A stretch of DNA of 64,000 nucleotides from Cliona cf. orientalis. Its lineage: Eukaryota; Porifera; Demospongiae; Clionaida; Clionaidae. Each line of letters begins with the position of its first letter. The first letter of the stretch is position 1. Made by a program: the position numbers and the translations under genes. Where the stretch lies: contig OZ005696.1 of assembly GCA_963930775.1 (NCBI GenBank), positions 7,006,001 to 7,070,000 of the forward strand. Reading direction: 5' to 3'. Positions 54,254 to 64,000 of this stretch are shown here, one piece after another. A model generated the notes under the pieces. It was given only the letters and a program-made list of their open reading frames with translations, searched no databases and was not told the DNA's origin.

Positions 54254-57200
54254 TCACTTGTAGCTGCCAGGCCTGAAATAGAGCTTCCTAGTGAGCATGG
54301 TAACGGGCGCTGGCATTTGTTTGTTTCTACCCTTCGACTGGAACTCCTCAGCCACGCGTCGGTTCACCTCGGTCAGCATGTCCAAAAAGTGCTCCTTTCC
54401 AGCCGACTCAAACATGGTGTCTGTCAGCGCCTTGATGAACCACGACCCAAACTCGGAATTACGCCAGGACACAAAGTTAGGTAGCGTGGCATAGGCAATG
54501 ACGAAATCAGCCTCAGTGGGCAGGGAGGATCTGCTGTAGCCACCACCGTCTGTGTCCTCCCCACTGGAGTTCTTCTCCGTTTCATTAAGGGTCTTTTCAA
54601 TAATTACATCGATCTGTTTGGATATGAGAACAGAAGTGTGCAGATTTTAAAAAATAATAATGTTCATTCTATCAATAACAAGGGCTCTCTATATAGCAAC
54701 ATGCGACGATTGCACGATGACCTTTTACCTACCCAGTGTACCAGTGCAAGAGCAGAAAAGTCATGGGCTGCAGTGGGTAGCGTCGATAGGCATGGCCAAC
54801 AAAAACATAGCGTCATGAGGCTTGCCAAACAATAATGAAGCAAGTTAGTTTTTCAATAATTTTATTGTGTACTTTGTGCTTATGATTCGCTCAGATGCCT
54901 AGATCTCCAGGTCTGGCGATTTTAGAGACCACACAGATTGCTTTATCCCTTGCTGTGTATGTGCACGTGGGGTAATCAACCAGTTGCTGATTGCTATACT
55001 GGTTCATATTTTAGATGCAAGCAACAAAAATTAATAATCAAATGACGGGCAGCATTGCAATGGAGCTTAGGAGTGTAACTATTCTCACCTGTTCTTCCAT
55101 GAGCTGTTTCATCTGGTCTTCAGGGATTGACTCCTCCACAGGACCGTCTGTGCTTTCTAAATCCACTCCATAGTCAAATGTGCCACCACGACAGGCCTGT
55201 AATCATAATAAATATTTAATATGATAAGCAGCTTGTCAAGGAGGTTGTAGATTCTGAAGGCCAGTTCACAAGGTCTTGCGTTGCGTTTTCGCGAAACGCA
55301 AAAATTTATACTCAACCATGGTGATTTTCTTACGATCTAATGCAAGAACCCAACACTAAGGAGCACAACGATAGGATCTGAGTCTGTCCCAGCGTTGCGT
55401 TACACTCCTACAAGTGTCAACATGAAGGCGACGCAACGCATTGTGTAGCGTTGTATTGTGAATTGTCCTTGACTTGGGTTTCTTGCATTCTCAAGTATTG
55501 CGAGAGGAGCTACGAGAAAGCTAACAGCTTTTTGGACAGTTAATTGATTTAGCCATATTATGCTCAAACAGGATGTCATATGCACATACTCAATAGAATG
55601 TCTTATACACTATGCAGGAAAGAGACCATTGTACAGCACGTACTTGGGTGAAGTGGACTAATTCAGTACATTGTACTACCTTTGTACATGCAGTTGTATA
55701 CATGCAATTCCCCTCTATTTTATGGACTCCTAAAAGCCAAAAATACAACAATCAGGTGAAGCAGGGGAGAGCGAGAAAAGTGAGCCCCTGCTTTTACATG
55801 ACATTGTGTATAACAATAATAAAAGTATGTATAACAAGTAATATAACATGTATACCTGCAGAATGAAAACCTTGGGTTTGGCAATGAGAGAGGGACAGCG
55901 GTTTCCATCAAAGTACCTACAAAGTTAATAGTAATGTGGTATCACACCAAGGCACTGTTATCATAAATAGCAAAATAATTACTTGGTGATTTCCGCCACA
56001 TCAATTAGGTCCCCATCAGTGCTGTAGACTTTATCACCCTTGATACCATGAGTTAGGATGGCCACAATGAGGCAGTCGAATTTGGAGTGGTCCAAGTCAG
56101 CTACGTCCTAAAAAATTATATTTCAGCTATAATATTGGTACATTCTAATGATACCATACTTAATCTAATAGAACGTATGGAAAATCAAGTGCTCGATTTT
56201 CTGATAAAGGTCGTCAATCGCTTCATACATACACATCATGAGAATTCTAATTTCTTACATTAAATTGGATCATAATATGTTGTAACTACAGTATACTGTG
56301 CTGAGTAAGTGCATTACGTACCTGAAGCCGCCTTCTGAAGTCTTTCCCCTTGAGGTTGTCGTATCTATTGGTGTGAAATCCCAGGTAAACGAAGAGCCTG
56401 GTCAGTTGCTCGGCATCGACGTCAGTACCCACACGGTCCTTCATGCCACACGTGAACTTCTTGTTGTTTATAATGACGGCTATGGAAGTACGAATGAAGG
56501 ATACACATTGTCCAATAGTATACAAGTATTATGATAATATTATCATTATACAAAAGTTCAACTCACCAACACCTCTCGGTTTTGCGTTCATTTTGTAGAC
56601 GTCTTTCTTGCCTGCATCCACTCCCTCGATCGGGGGAGGGGGGATGGGTAGGGAGGGCTCCGAAACAGATGAACGACGAGGAAAAGGCCACTCCCCATTC
56701 CCGAGCAGTTCCCGTTCCGTCTCGGCCGGGATAGGCGGATGAGCGGGACGACCTAACAGGAACATACATGTAACAGATCGATAGTTAAGAAATCACTCCA
56801 TATCTAAGCAGCATTAAGTAATTAAATTTGACTATACATGTAACTATGGTCAAAAGAGGAAGGCTTTAAGTATAATATTATATACACACAGCTGTATGTA
56901 TAATAATAATGTACATAATCTAAAACATGCATTGTTAGCATAACTATGCTAACAATCTGGTTAAGACCATAAAATATCCTGTACTCCCTCACATAGTATA
57001 TAGAGGGAACTCAATATTCTACCAGAGTGAGCATCATTCAACTACGGTATTACTATAATATAATGATATCATTGTTTCCCGGTGTATACATTCCTTCCTT
57101 ACCTTCACCAAACACACCCACGGGAGGTGGACCAGTCTCCTGAACTGGAACCTTGGGCCACTCTAGGAGGAAAAAAGAGATACGGGTATAGATAAGATAA

Positions 57201-58413
57201 ATAATTAAATAGCCAAGGTAGTCAAAAAAGTGGTACACACACACATGGCATAAAGTGTTATGAAATACTTGAGGAATGTACACAGATTCTTAGGTAGATT
57301 ACACTTGGTATGTATGGACATTGAGCAAACATAATGTTATGGAGATGAGTTACCCATACCAGCAATAGATGGACAAAAAACACACACACACGGCTTTCCC
57401 CTATGGAGAATTTTTAGCGTGTACACAGAGCGTGAGATAATGCTAAAGCATTGGAATATGTCTGATTCTACCCCTCCCCCTCAATTGACTATGGCAATTC
57501 TGTATTCATCCCTGGTATATATAGAACACCATTGGATGTGCATATAATAATATTATTATTACAGCGACTAAACACTCAGTAACTACAGTAGACTGACTAC
57601 TTTAAGGTTTTCCACCACACTATGATCACTCACCTGTCCTGATAATTTTGATGAGGTCAGCATTGGCCTCCTCCTCCTCCAGAGCCTCCACGAGGGCATC
57701 CAGTCCACGGGGACCTCGACGGTCGAGGGCCCTGATCAGCTCGGTGATACCCTCACTGTTTGAGCGCTTAGCTGCCGCTTCTGTAGTGCCACACAGAGGG
57801 AACATATTTCATAAATAATTTCACAGTATTGGGATACTGTATAGTGGGAGAATTTCGCTATTTGAGAGCTGCCCACGAAAGTTTTCCTTAGGCATGCCAC
57901 ACCCACCTATACGATGGGTTTAGCGTTAATTTTTCTCCACAAAAGTGTCCTGCTATATATACTGTAATGATTGTGAACAGGGGTGCTTGTACACGTATGT
58001 GCATACATGTACATGTATTAGTTTCCTACCCTGAAGTAGGAAGGCAGTATCGCTTATTAGGGGTAATTCCTACCTGTTGATGGGATTCATGAACCATACA
58101 GGCATGGCACAAACATGCACACTCCCTTATGTGGGGGGAGGTGAGAAAATTACAAAGAGATCAGGTAAATTTATTTCAAAAAGTACCACTGAAATTGTAA
58201 GTGATACAGATACAGAGAGGGTTAGACATGAAAGACCTTCCCTTTCTACCAAACACGTCTTGATCACATACCGATTTTCTCGTTTTCGCTCCAGGTAAGG
58301 ACATCCTTGCCGTAGAGATCAATACGGATATCGGCGCTCAGCTTCTTGTAGAGGGTCTTGTTTAAGTGTCTCAAAGCCGTTTCAGCGGCTTTCTCTCGCT
58401 CTGTGAAAGACAT
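54254..58413 (-). CDS. CARD-containing caspase (initiator type)
   Basis: Nine exons: 58272-58413, 57634-57780, 57103-57162, 56567-56752, 56322-56479, 55983-56107, 55856-55916, 55089-55196 and 54254-54613; 448 aa in frame. Residues 1-95 form a CARD (ALRHLNKTLYKKLSADIRID, ITELIRALDRRGPRGLDALV), as in CED-3, caspase-2 and caspase-9. A Pro-rich linker (to about 160) precedes the protease: NAKPRGVAVIINNKKF, His251 in LTHGIKG, Cys295 in QACRGG, then FVSWRNSEFGSWFIKAL and MLTRKLYFRPG of the small subunit. Candidate self-cleavage sites are EGVD162/A and EDTD351/G. The CARD would recruit it to an adaptor platform, where it activates by proximity. Both catalytic residues are intact. Head-to-head with CFAP107. 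Confidence 0.93.
54741..54974 (+). mobile_element. GTTGTGCGC...GGGGTAA miniature element in the caspase gene
   Basis: Diverged copy in the last caspase intron: GTGCAAGAGCAGAAAAGTCA at the left, GATTGCTTTATCCCTTGCTG and GGGGTAA at the right. Same family as 9133-9388. Confidence 0.5.
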
Positions 58414-58656
58414 CTTTATCTGAACGGCTCGAGATCAGTCCCTGCTTTCAGTTGACCTTGACGTGACCCGAAATCGCAAAAATTTTGCGCAATATGCGCG
58501 CGGATCCAGGCTAGGCTAACCACGCCCCCTGTACGTGACAATAATTAATTAAATTCAATAGGTCACGTGCATCCTCGCCCTCGTTTCTATGGTAACTACT
58601 CAGAAGCTGTACTTTGCTGGAGGTCCTCTTATCAGGTTATCAAAAGAAGCCCCGCG
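58414..58656. promoter_or_regulatory. Bidirectional promoter between caspase and CFAP107
   Basis: 243 bp between divergent start codons. Contains GCGCAATATGCGCGCGGATC and a GGTCACGTGCATCC segment with a CACGTG E-box (about 58561). The reading frame of CFAP107 stays open upstream of its ATG, but family comparison supports the start at 58657. No TATA box near either start. Confidence 0.55.
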
Positions 58657-60550
58657 ATGAATGTGCACCTAGGGGATCCTAAGTGGCAGCTACCAGGATG
58701 GAGAATTGAGCAAAAGTACTCCACTGGAGTGCTCATTGGAAACTGGTCAGAAGATAGACTGGGAAAGGTGTCAAATTACAGCAGCAGCACGCTTTAAACA
58801 TACAACGTTATCATAGATTATAATAGACTATGTATTTAACTGTTACGTAGTCTATAATATCTATGACAATACTTAATTAATATCAAGGGGAATCTTAATA
58901 GCTATTATTATCCATGCTATTGCCTGCAGTTTCAGCGTGGAACTACATATGGCAACAGCACGAATCGTGCAGATTTCCAATTTTACCCGACTGATGCTTA
59001 CAGACCGGATGTGTCCACCAGGAGGAGGGGACTGCTCATGAATGATGTATGTCACAAACACTAAAGCCGTAATAAGCACTTACAACCTTGGTCATTTTGA
59101 GGGATAGAGTTAGTGGAAGTTCAGCATAGCTTCCTAGGCATACCGTAGGATGGGTTTTAATTGTGTAGTTTAATGATTGCGTTCTAGTCAAGTCAGGCCA
59201 AATTGTGAATCCAATAATTGCGATGGACGACCCCGTACCGTACTGTAGTATATTATGTGCACGTTTATGTTTGTGAATCTATTACCGTAAATCGCGAATA
59301 TTTCGTTGTTAAAATATTTTCGGACAGCCTGGCTTGTGCGAAAATTAAACGTACGAAAATAAATGCGCAATATTAACGATAATGCGGTACAGGGTCGTTT
59401 GTCCGAAAATTATTTAACGTGAAAATTTATCGCATGAAATATTTTAGACACGAAATATTCGCGAATTACGGTAATTGCGAAACGTATAAAAACTCACAAT
59501 TTGCAATTAATAGATACTTGCAATTAAAACCTGACCTACGGTAGTATAGACCATTGTTTACATAGACCAATAATGAAATTGATCATGATTAAGGTCAAAT
59601 CATATAGTTCCCGAGTCTATTAATATACGGCTGAGACTAGTATGGCTCTGTGCTGAAGCTTTGCTCACTTGACTGCAGGGTCTTGGTAGGGATCAGATCT
59701 TCACCCACCATGGCAAGCGCTACATGCACAACAACATCTCCCTCTATGACCAGCAGTTCAACCGCAGACGCTCGATGGGGTCCAGGAGCTGGGACAGACA
59801 CGGAATGGCATGGCAGCCTGAAGCATCTGACAATCCACTACAAGGTGAACATTTGTGTAGAGTAAAAAAAACAACTTATAATCAATGCCACCACGTCACA
59901 TAAAACATAATTAATTCTGCTCTCTGTAAAATTAAAATCTGTAGTACTTTACTATCATTCACTATCAATTCTCCCCCCATCCCCACTAGCCTCACACCCT
60001 CTCTGGCTCTCCTTCTCTTTATTTTGATGCTAATCCTAAAATTTTTAGTGATACCCATCTATAGTGATTGTTATTGTGATGTTTGCAGGCCAGAGCACCA
60101 ATTTTGGACTGAAAGAAGCTATAGCATTGAAGTGGAAGAAGCTGGAGGAGATCGAACGTCACGGTGACTACAAAACCTCTTATGGAGTCACATACAGGTA
60201 AAGTACACAATGCAAAGCCGTTTAAGCCGTTCGACCTGGATTACAAAAACAACCGTCAATGATGATTATTATTAGTGCATAATTTTACGCTTTCAGTTTT
60301 TGCCGTTGCAAGAAGTACTGAAATTTATATATTATAATAATAATATTATCATAATAATGATATTTGCAGGCCTCCTAGCCTTGAGGACACCACAGGGACC
60401 CAGCGGTCGGCGACTGCCCGCCATCTCTCCATCCACCTACACCCTCATCAAGTCAACAAGGACCTCCACCTCAGGGGGAAGCCCCTCATAATCAAGCCGG
60501 AAGTAGTCGATCCAAAACTCTTAGAAAAGAAGCTCTCTGCAACTGTATAG
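58657..60550 (+). CDS. CFAP107: Cilia and flagella associated protein 107
   Basis: Five exons: 58657-58767, 58930-59046, 59679-59844, 60089-60197 and 60370-60550; 227 aa in frame. Resembles human CFAP107 (C1orf158): PGWRIEQKYSTGVLIGNWSE at the start, then ISLYDQQFNRR, GMAWQPEASDNPLQGQSTNF and GLKEAIALKW, in the same order as the human protein. CFAP107 is a microtubule inner protein in the doublets of motile cilia, so an animal with motile flagella is implied. Small, basic, no domains or signals beyond the filamentous binding pattern. The first donor (AAAG/GTGTCA) is weaker than the others. Shares a promoter region with the caspase. Confidence 0.85.
59282..59474. mobile_element. Miniature inverted-repeat element (TTACCGTAAATCGCGAATAT)
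   Basis: Left end TTACCGTAAATCGCGAATAT, right end ATATTCGCGAATTACGGTAA, nearly exact inverses. It lies in CFAP107 intron 2. Confidence 0.75.
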
Positions 60551-60905
60551 TATTGTTACAGCAGTCCCATAAATGTCTATGTGTGCATTCATATCTGCCA
60601 ATATTGAGTTCATGTGTAGGTTAATGATATTCATGGTCGGTAAACTTTGCACCCACGTGGTGAAGCCAGCCAAATGATAACAATGAGCCTTTGTTGATTG
60701 AATAAGACGCGGGGCATAGTCGAGTCGTGGATCTCTAGGCCTTTTTATAATACGTATTAGATTGTCGCTGCGTGGCAGTCATCGAAGGTAAGAGATCGAG
60801 CGAGTCTCTAGTGTATCAAGACCTCTGACAAAGATCCACTGGCTGGAGTTGATCAGGTGTACATTCGATTTGACCACAACAACCTATTAAAGTCGACGAA
60901 TAGTG
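60551..60905. promoter_or_regulatory. Intergenic region: CFAP107 3' end and PLOD promoter
   Basis: 355 bp between a plus-strand stop and the next plus-strand ATG. It holds the 3' UTR of CFAP107 and the promoter and 5' UTR of PLOD. A CTTTTTATAATACG sequence near 60740 might act as a TATA-like element; this is weak. Confidence 0.35.
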
Positions 60906-63900
60906 ATGAAGCTGTTCCAGTCATTACTGGTGCTGTTGGTACACTTACTCGTGAACAGGAGCACTGCTGAAGGTGAGAATCATCCAGTCGGTGACTGTCG
61001 AGCACAGAGACTACACTAAACGGAACCATAATTATACTCTATTGTCTACGATAGAACACACATACACTATTTGTTATGTCTTAGAAGAGTGTATGCTGGT
61101 AGAGCACCCTGCCTTACTTTCTCTGCCTATGCAGCACAAGAAAAGGCTATAATGATATTATTATGATCGTTTTCCTCATTGCTATTATCCTACTATATAG
61201 AGGAACTTCGTCTTCGTGTGGTTACCATTGCTACCAGTGAGACAGATGGCTACCAGAGGTTCATTAGATCAGCCAGGCTCTTTGATCTCGACGTTGAGGT
61301 GGGTGCACTATTGACTTGTATGTCCTCTACATAGAGTGTGTGTATGTGTGTTATACATAATCCATTAGAATAATATTAAATTATTAATGTGGACTACCAT
61401 TACTTCATTAAGTCATTCATAGATTTTTTCGACTACTTATTGGTCATACAACTTAGTAGGAGTATGATATAATCCAAAAGTGATAAATCTCAAATCTGTA
61501 GTTGTCCTGTATTTAATGCACTGCAATGGAACCTACAGTTCAACTATTAGCGACTCCACTGAGAGGTTTGCTCACTTCAGTGATAGTTTTCGTGCTCCTC
61601 TATGTAGCATGGACCATGCATAAGTATTGTCTTGATATTATCTCCTTAGAGGGGCTCCACCTTGTGCTTTTTCCATGTGTTGATCTATACTCATATGGTA
61701 ATAGGCATCATTATCTTGTTTAAGTCATAGCTGTGACTAGGAGCAAGCAGGTGTGGCGCTTACTGAGCACGGGATGTTAAAAAAGGAAACGCAATATGAT
61801 GCATAGGTTGGCTCTTCTACAATCAGTCACAAAACCTGGGTGCTTACGATTAACTCCCTTCAGGTTTGAATAAAAAGTATTGTCACGGAGTGTCAAGAAT
61901 TTATCGTTTTAAGTTCAGTGACCCCTAATGCGTTGGCTGGTTGTGGGCACAACACACACTGAACCGCTTCATTTAGTCTAAACACAGAGAATCCCTCAAC
62001 CCACTGAATTAAAAACTGCTTCATTTAGTCCAAACACAGAGAATCCCTCGAATTAGAAATGTATGCACCAATAAACTGTCCATGTCCTTTTCCCCCTTTT
62101 CTGTTTGACTTTGTTGCCCAACTTACCAAGCTTACCAAGTGTGAAGTGATTGAAACGTGTGAATTATTATGTCCATTTTGGCTCATTAGCAAATTTGGTC
62201 AATCATTGTTCTCTGGGAAGTAATTCAATCGTATGTGCATTTGTTGACACAAAATTGTGTTATGCTTGACTTTTTGTGTTCATGCAGGTAGTGGGGATGG
62301 GTCAGGACTGGAAAGGAGGTGATGTCATCCGGTATCCCGGAGGAGGTCATAAGGTCAACCTGCTCAAGCCTGTCGTGGAGAAGTGGAAGGATGAGAAGAA
62401 CACTGTCGTTATGTTTGTGGACAGGTGACTGAGTGGGGGTGTGTGTGTGTGTTGGTGTGAATCGAAGATTTTAATGCCTTTCTCTCTCTCTCCTCTCACT
62501 CTCCCTCCATTCTTCCTGCAGCTATGATGTGATATTCACAGCTGGTGCTGATGTCATTCTGAAGAAGTTCCAGGACTTCAAGTCTCGAGTTGTCTTCTCA
62601 GCTGAGGGATTCTGTTGGCCAGACAAATCATTAGCAGTAAGCTTTTTTCGTGCTAATCAAGACTTTAGGAATTTTGTACCAATAAGCAGTGAAATGCATG
62701 CCTTATAATATTCATTTTTGCCTGTTTCTAGAGCAAGTACCCTCGTGTTGGACTTGGGAAACGATTCTTGAATTCTGGAGGTACATATAATAATTATTAT
62801 ATTTGTTCTTTGCTGATATCGAGTATGTAATAGCTATAGTATGGTGTGATATATACAGGGTTTATGGGCTATGCTCCCGAGATCCACACCATAGTATCAG
62901 ACCACGAGATAGCTGACACTGATGATGACCAGCTCTACTACACTCTTATCTACCTTGACCAACAGAAGAGGGTATGTCGACAATAGGCCTCATTGAGGCT
63001 TAGCTTACAATGTGCACTTAACTCCTGGTGATATGAACTAATTTTTACCTCGTCAATCTCTCTCTCTCACTCATGATCACTTACTCTCTTCCCAACCCCC
63101 CCCCCCCTCTCTCTCTCACACACACACATACGTGCACACACAGATCGACCTTAGCATTCGTCTTGACCACAGAGCTAGCATCTTTCAGAACCTGAATGGT
63201 GCCACGGATGAAGTCAACCTCATGTTTACGTCCAACAGCACACATGCCTACAATTCCATCTATGACACAACAGCTGCTGTCTACCATGGCAACGGACCAT
63301 CCAAGGTAAACAGTGCATAAGGTTAAAAAAAAAAGAATAGCTGTGCATCTTGGGAATGGTGTAATGGTATGCTGTACATCTGGAAATTTTCAACAGAGAT
63401 ATTGTTTATGAATCAGAAAATTAAAGAAAACTGCAAGTATTGGTGTATTAAAACTTGTGCTGATTCATTTTGCTCCTTTGCATGGGTATTGCAAATAAGG
63501 TATATAATATTATGTATCATACTATCCACAAGAATTAATGTTAAAGATTTATTTTGTATACCCTCTTATTCTCCAGCTATACCTGAACAATCTTGGCAAC
63601 TACATCCCGAGTGCTTGGAATTCCACAGAGGGCTGCATGATTTGCAAAGAGTGGGCCCAGGAGCTGCCCGAGGAGAGAGAGAGCTGGCCCACGGTGCTGC
63701 TGGCTGTCTTCATCGAGCGCCCATCCCCCTTCCTCACGGAGATGCTGGAGAGAGTCGCCCTTCTCGACTACCCGAAGGACAAAATGACACTCCTCGTACA
63801 CAATGCCGTGAGTCCTATGCATTAATTATAATTAGTAGCCATCAGTATTTACATCGCTTATTTAATTTGCAACCACAAAGAGGTGTTTGGAGCGTTGTGG

Positions 63901-64000
63901 TTTATGTGCAAGTCATAAAATTTTCAGTGAAACGTTTCATATTGTTAAATTTTGTGCAAATGGTGTAAATTGAACTAGTGATGCATAGATGGTCAATGAA
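60906..64000 (+). CDS. Procollagen-lysine 2-oxoglutarate 5-dioxygenase (5' part)
   Basis: Eight exons in the window: 60906-60972, 61201-61298, 62288-62424, 62522-62636, 62732-62780, 62859-62971, 63144-63305 and 63577-63807, in frame for 324 codons; the gene runs off the right edge. It starts with a signal peptide (MKLFQSLLVLLVHLLVNRST). Then comes the N-terminal glycosyltransferase domain of lysyl hydroxylases: LRLRVVTIATSETDGYQRFI, VVGMGQDWKGGDVIRYPGGG, FVDSYDVIFTAG with the metal-binding D-x-x-D, SAEGFCWPD, KRFLNSGGFMGYAPEI and DTDDDQLYYT. PLOD enzymes hydroxylate lysines of collagens in the ER, and PLOD3 also glycosylates them; the dioxygenase domain would lie to the right. Which PLOD paralogue cannot be said; a single ancestral-type gene is likely. 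Confidence 0.93.

Overview
The window is animal nuclear DNA: short exons with GT/AG introns, polypyrimidine tracts, a CARD-caspase, a procollagen lysyl hydroxylase and a ciliary microtubule protein, and no viral or bacterial genes. Death-domain and Roc-COR gene expansion, an NLR fragment, closely packed divergent gene pairs and abundant miniature transposons suggest an early-branching invertebrate, most likely a sponge. That placement is inference; the species cannot be named from sequence alone.

Left part (1-31.2 kb), repeat-rich and immune/death-related. A broken NLR fragment (114-960) is followed by two head-to-tail satellite arrays of elements with inverted ends: family A (2.5-4.7 kb, 5 units) and family B (4.7-6.7 kb, 3 units), with B inserted in the end of the last A unit. 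From 7.65 to 31.2 kb lies a candidate gene of about 1408 codons: a tiny first exon, five Death-like exons that all begin and end in phase 1, a 2.1-kb Roc-COR GTPase exon, and two more Death domains. Its long introns hold many mobile elements, a degraded Helitron gene (9.8-11.1 kb, minus) and a broken copy of the first Death exon (13.24 kb).

Right part (31.8-64 kb), compact and ordinary. In order: GBE1 (minus, 9 exons, 683 aa); an ATP13A2/3-type P5B ATPase (plus, 28 coding exons, 1201 aa); a UBX-domain protein resembling UBXN10 (minus, 3 exons, 311 aa); DR1/NC2-beta with a very long Gln/Pro-rich tail (plus, 7 exons, 543 aa); a CARD-caspase (minus, 9 exons, 448 aa); CFAP107 (plus, 5 exons, 227 aa); and the 5' part of PLOD lysyl hydroxylase (plus, 8 exons, leaving the window). 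I followed every junction in these models and the reading frame is preserved throughout.

The genes form three head-to-head pairs (GBE1/ATP13A, UBXN10-like/DR1, caspase/CFAP107) separated by short shared promoters, and three convergent pairs. They belong to different processes (glycogen branching, endolysosomal cation/polyamine transport, basal transcription repression, apoptosis, cilia, collagen modification), so the pairing probably reflects genome compaction rather than a pathway. The Death/Roc-COR gene, the CARD-caspase and the NLR fragment lie within 60 kb and could all serve innate immunity or cell death, but nothing in the sequence shows they act together.
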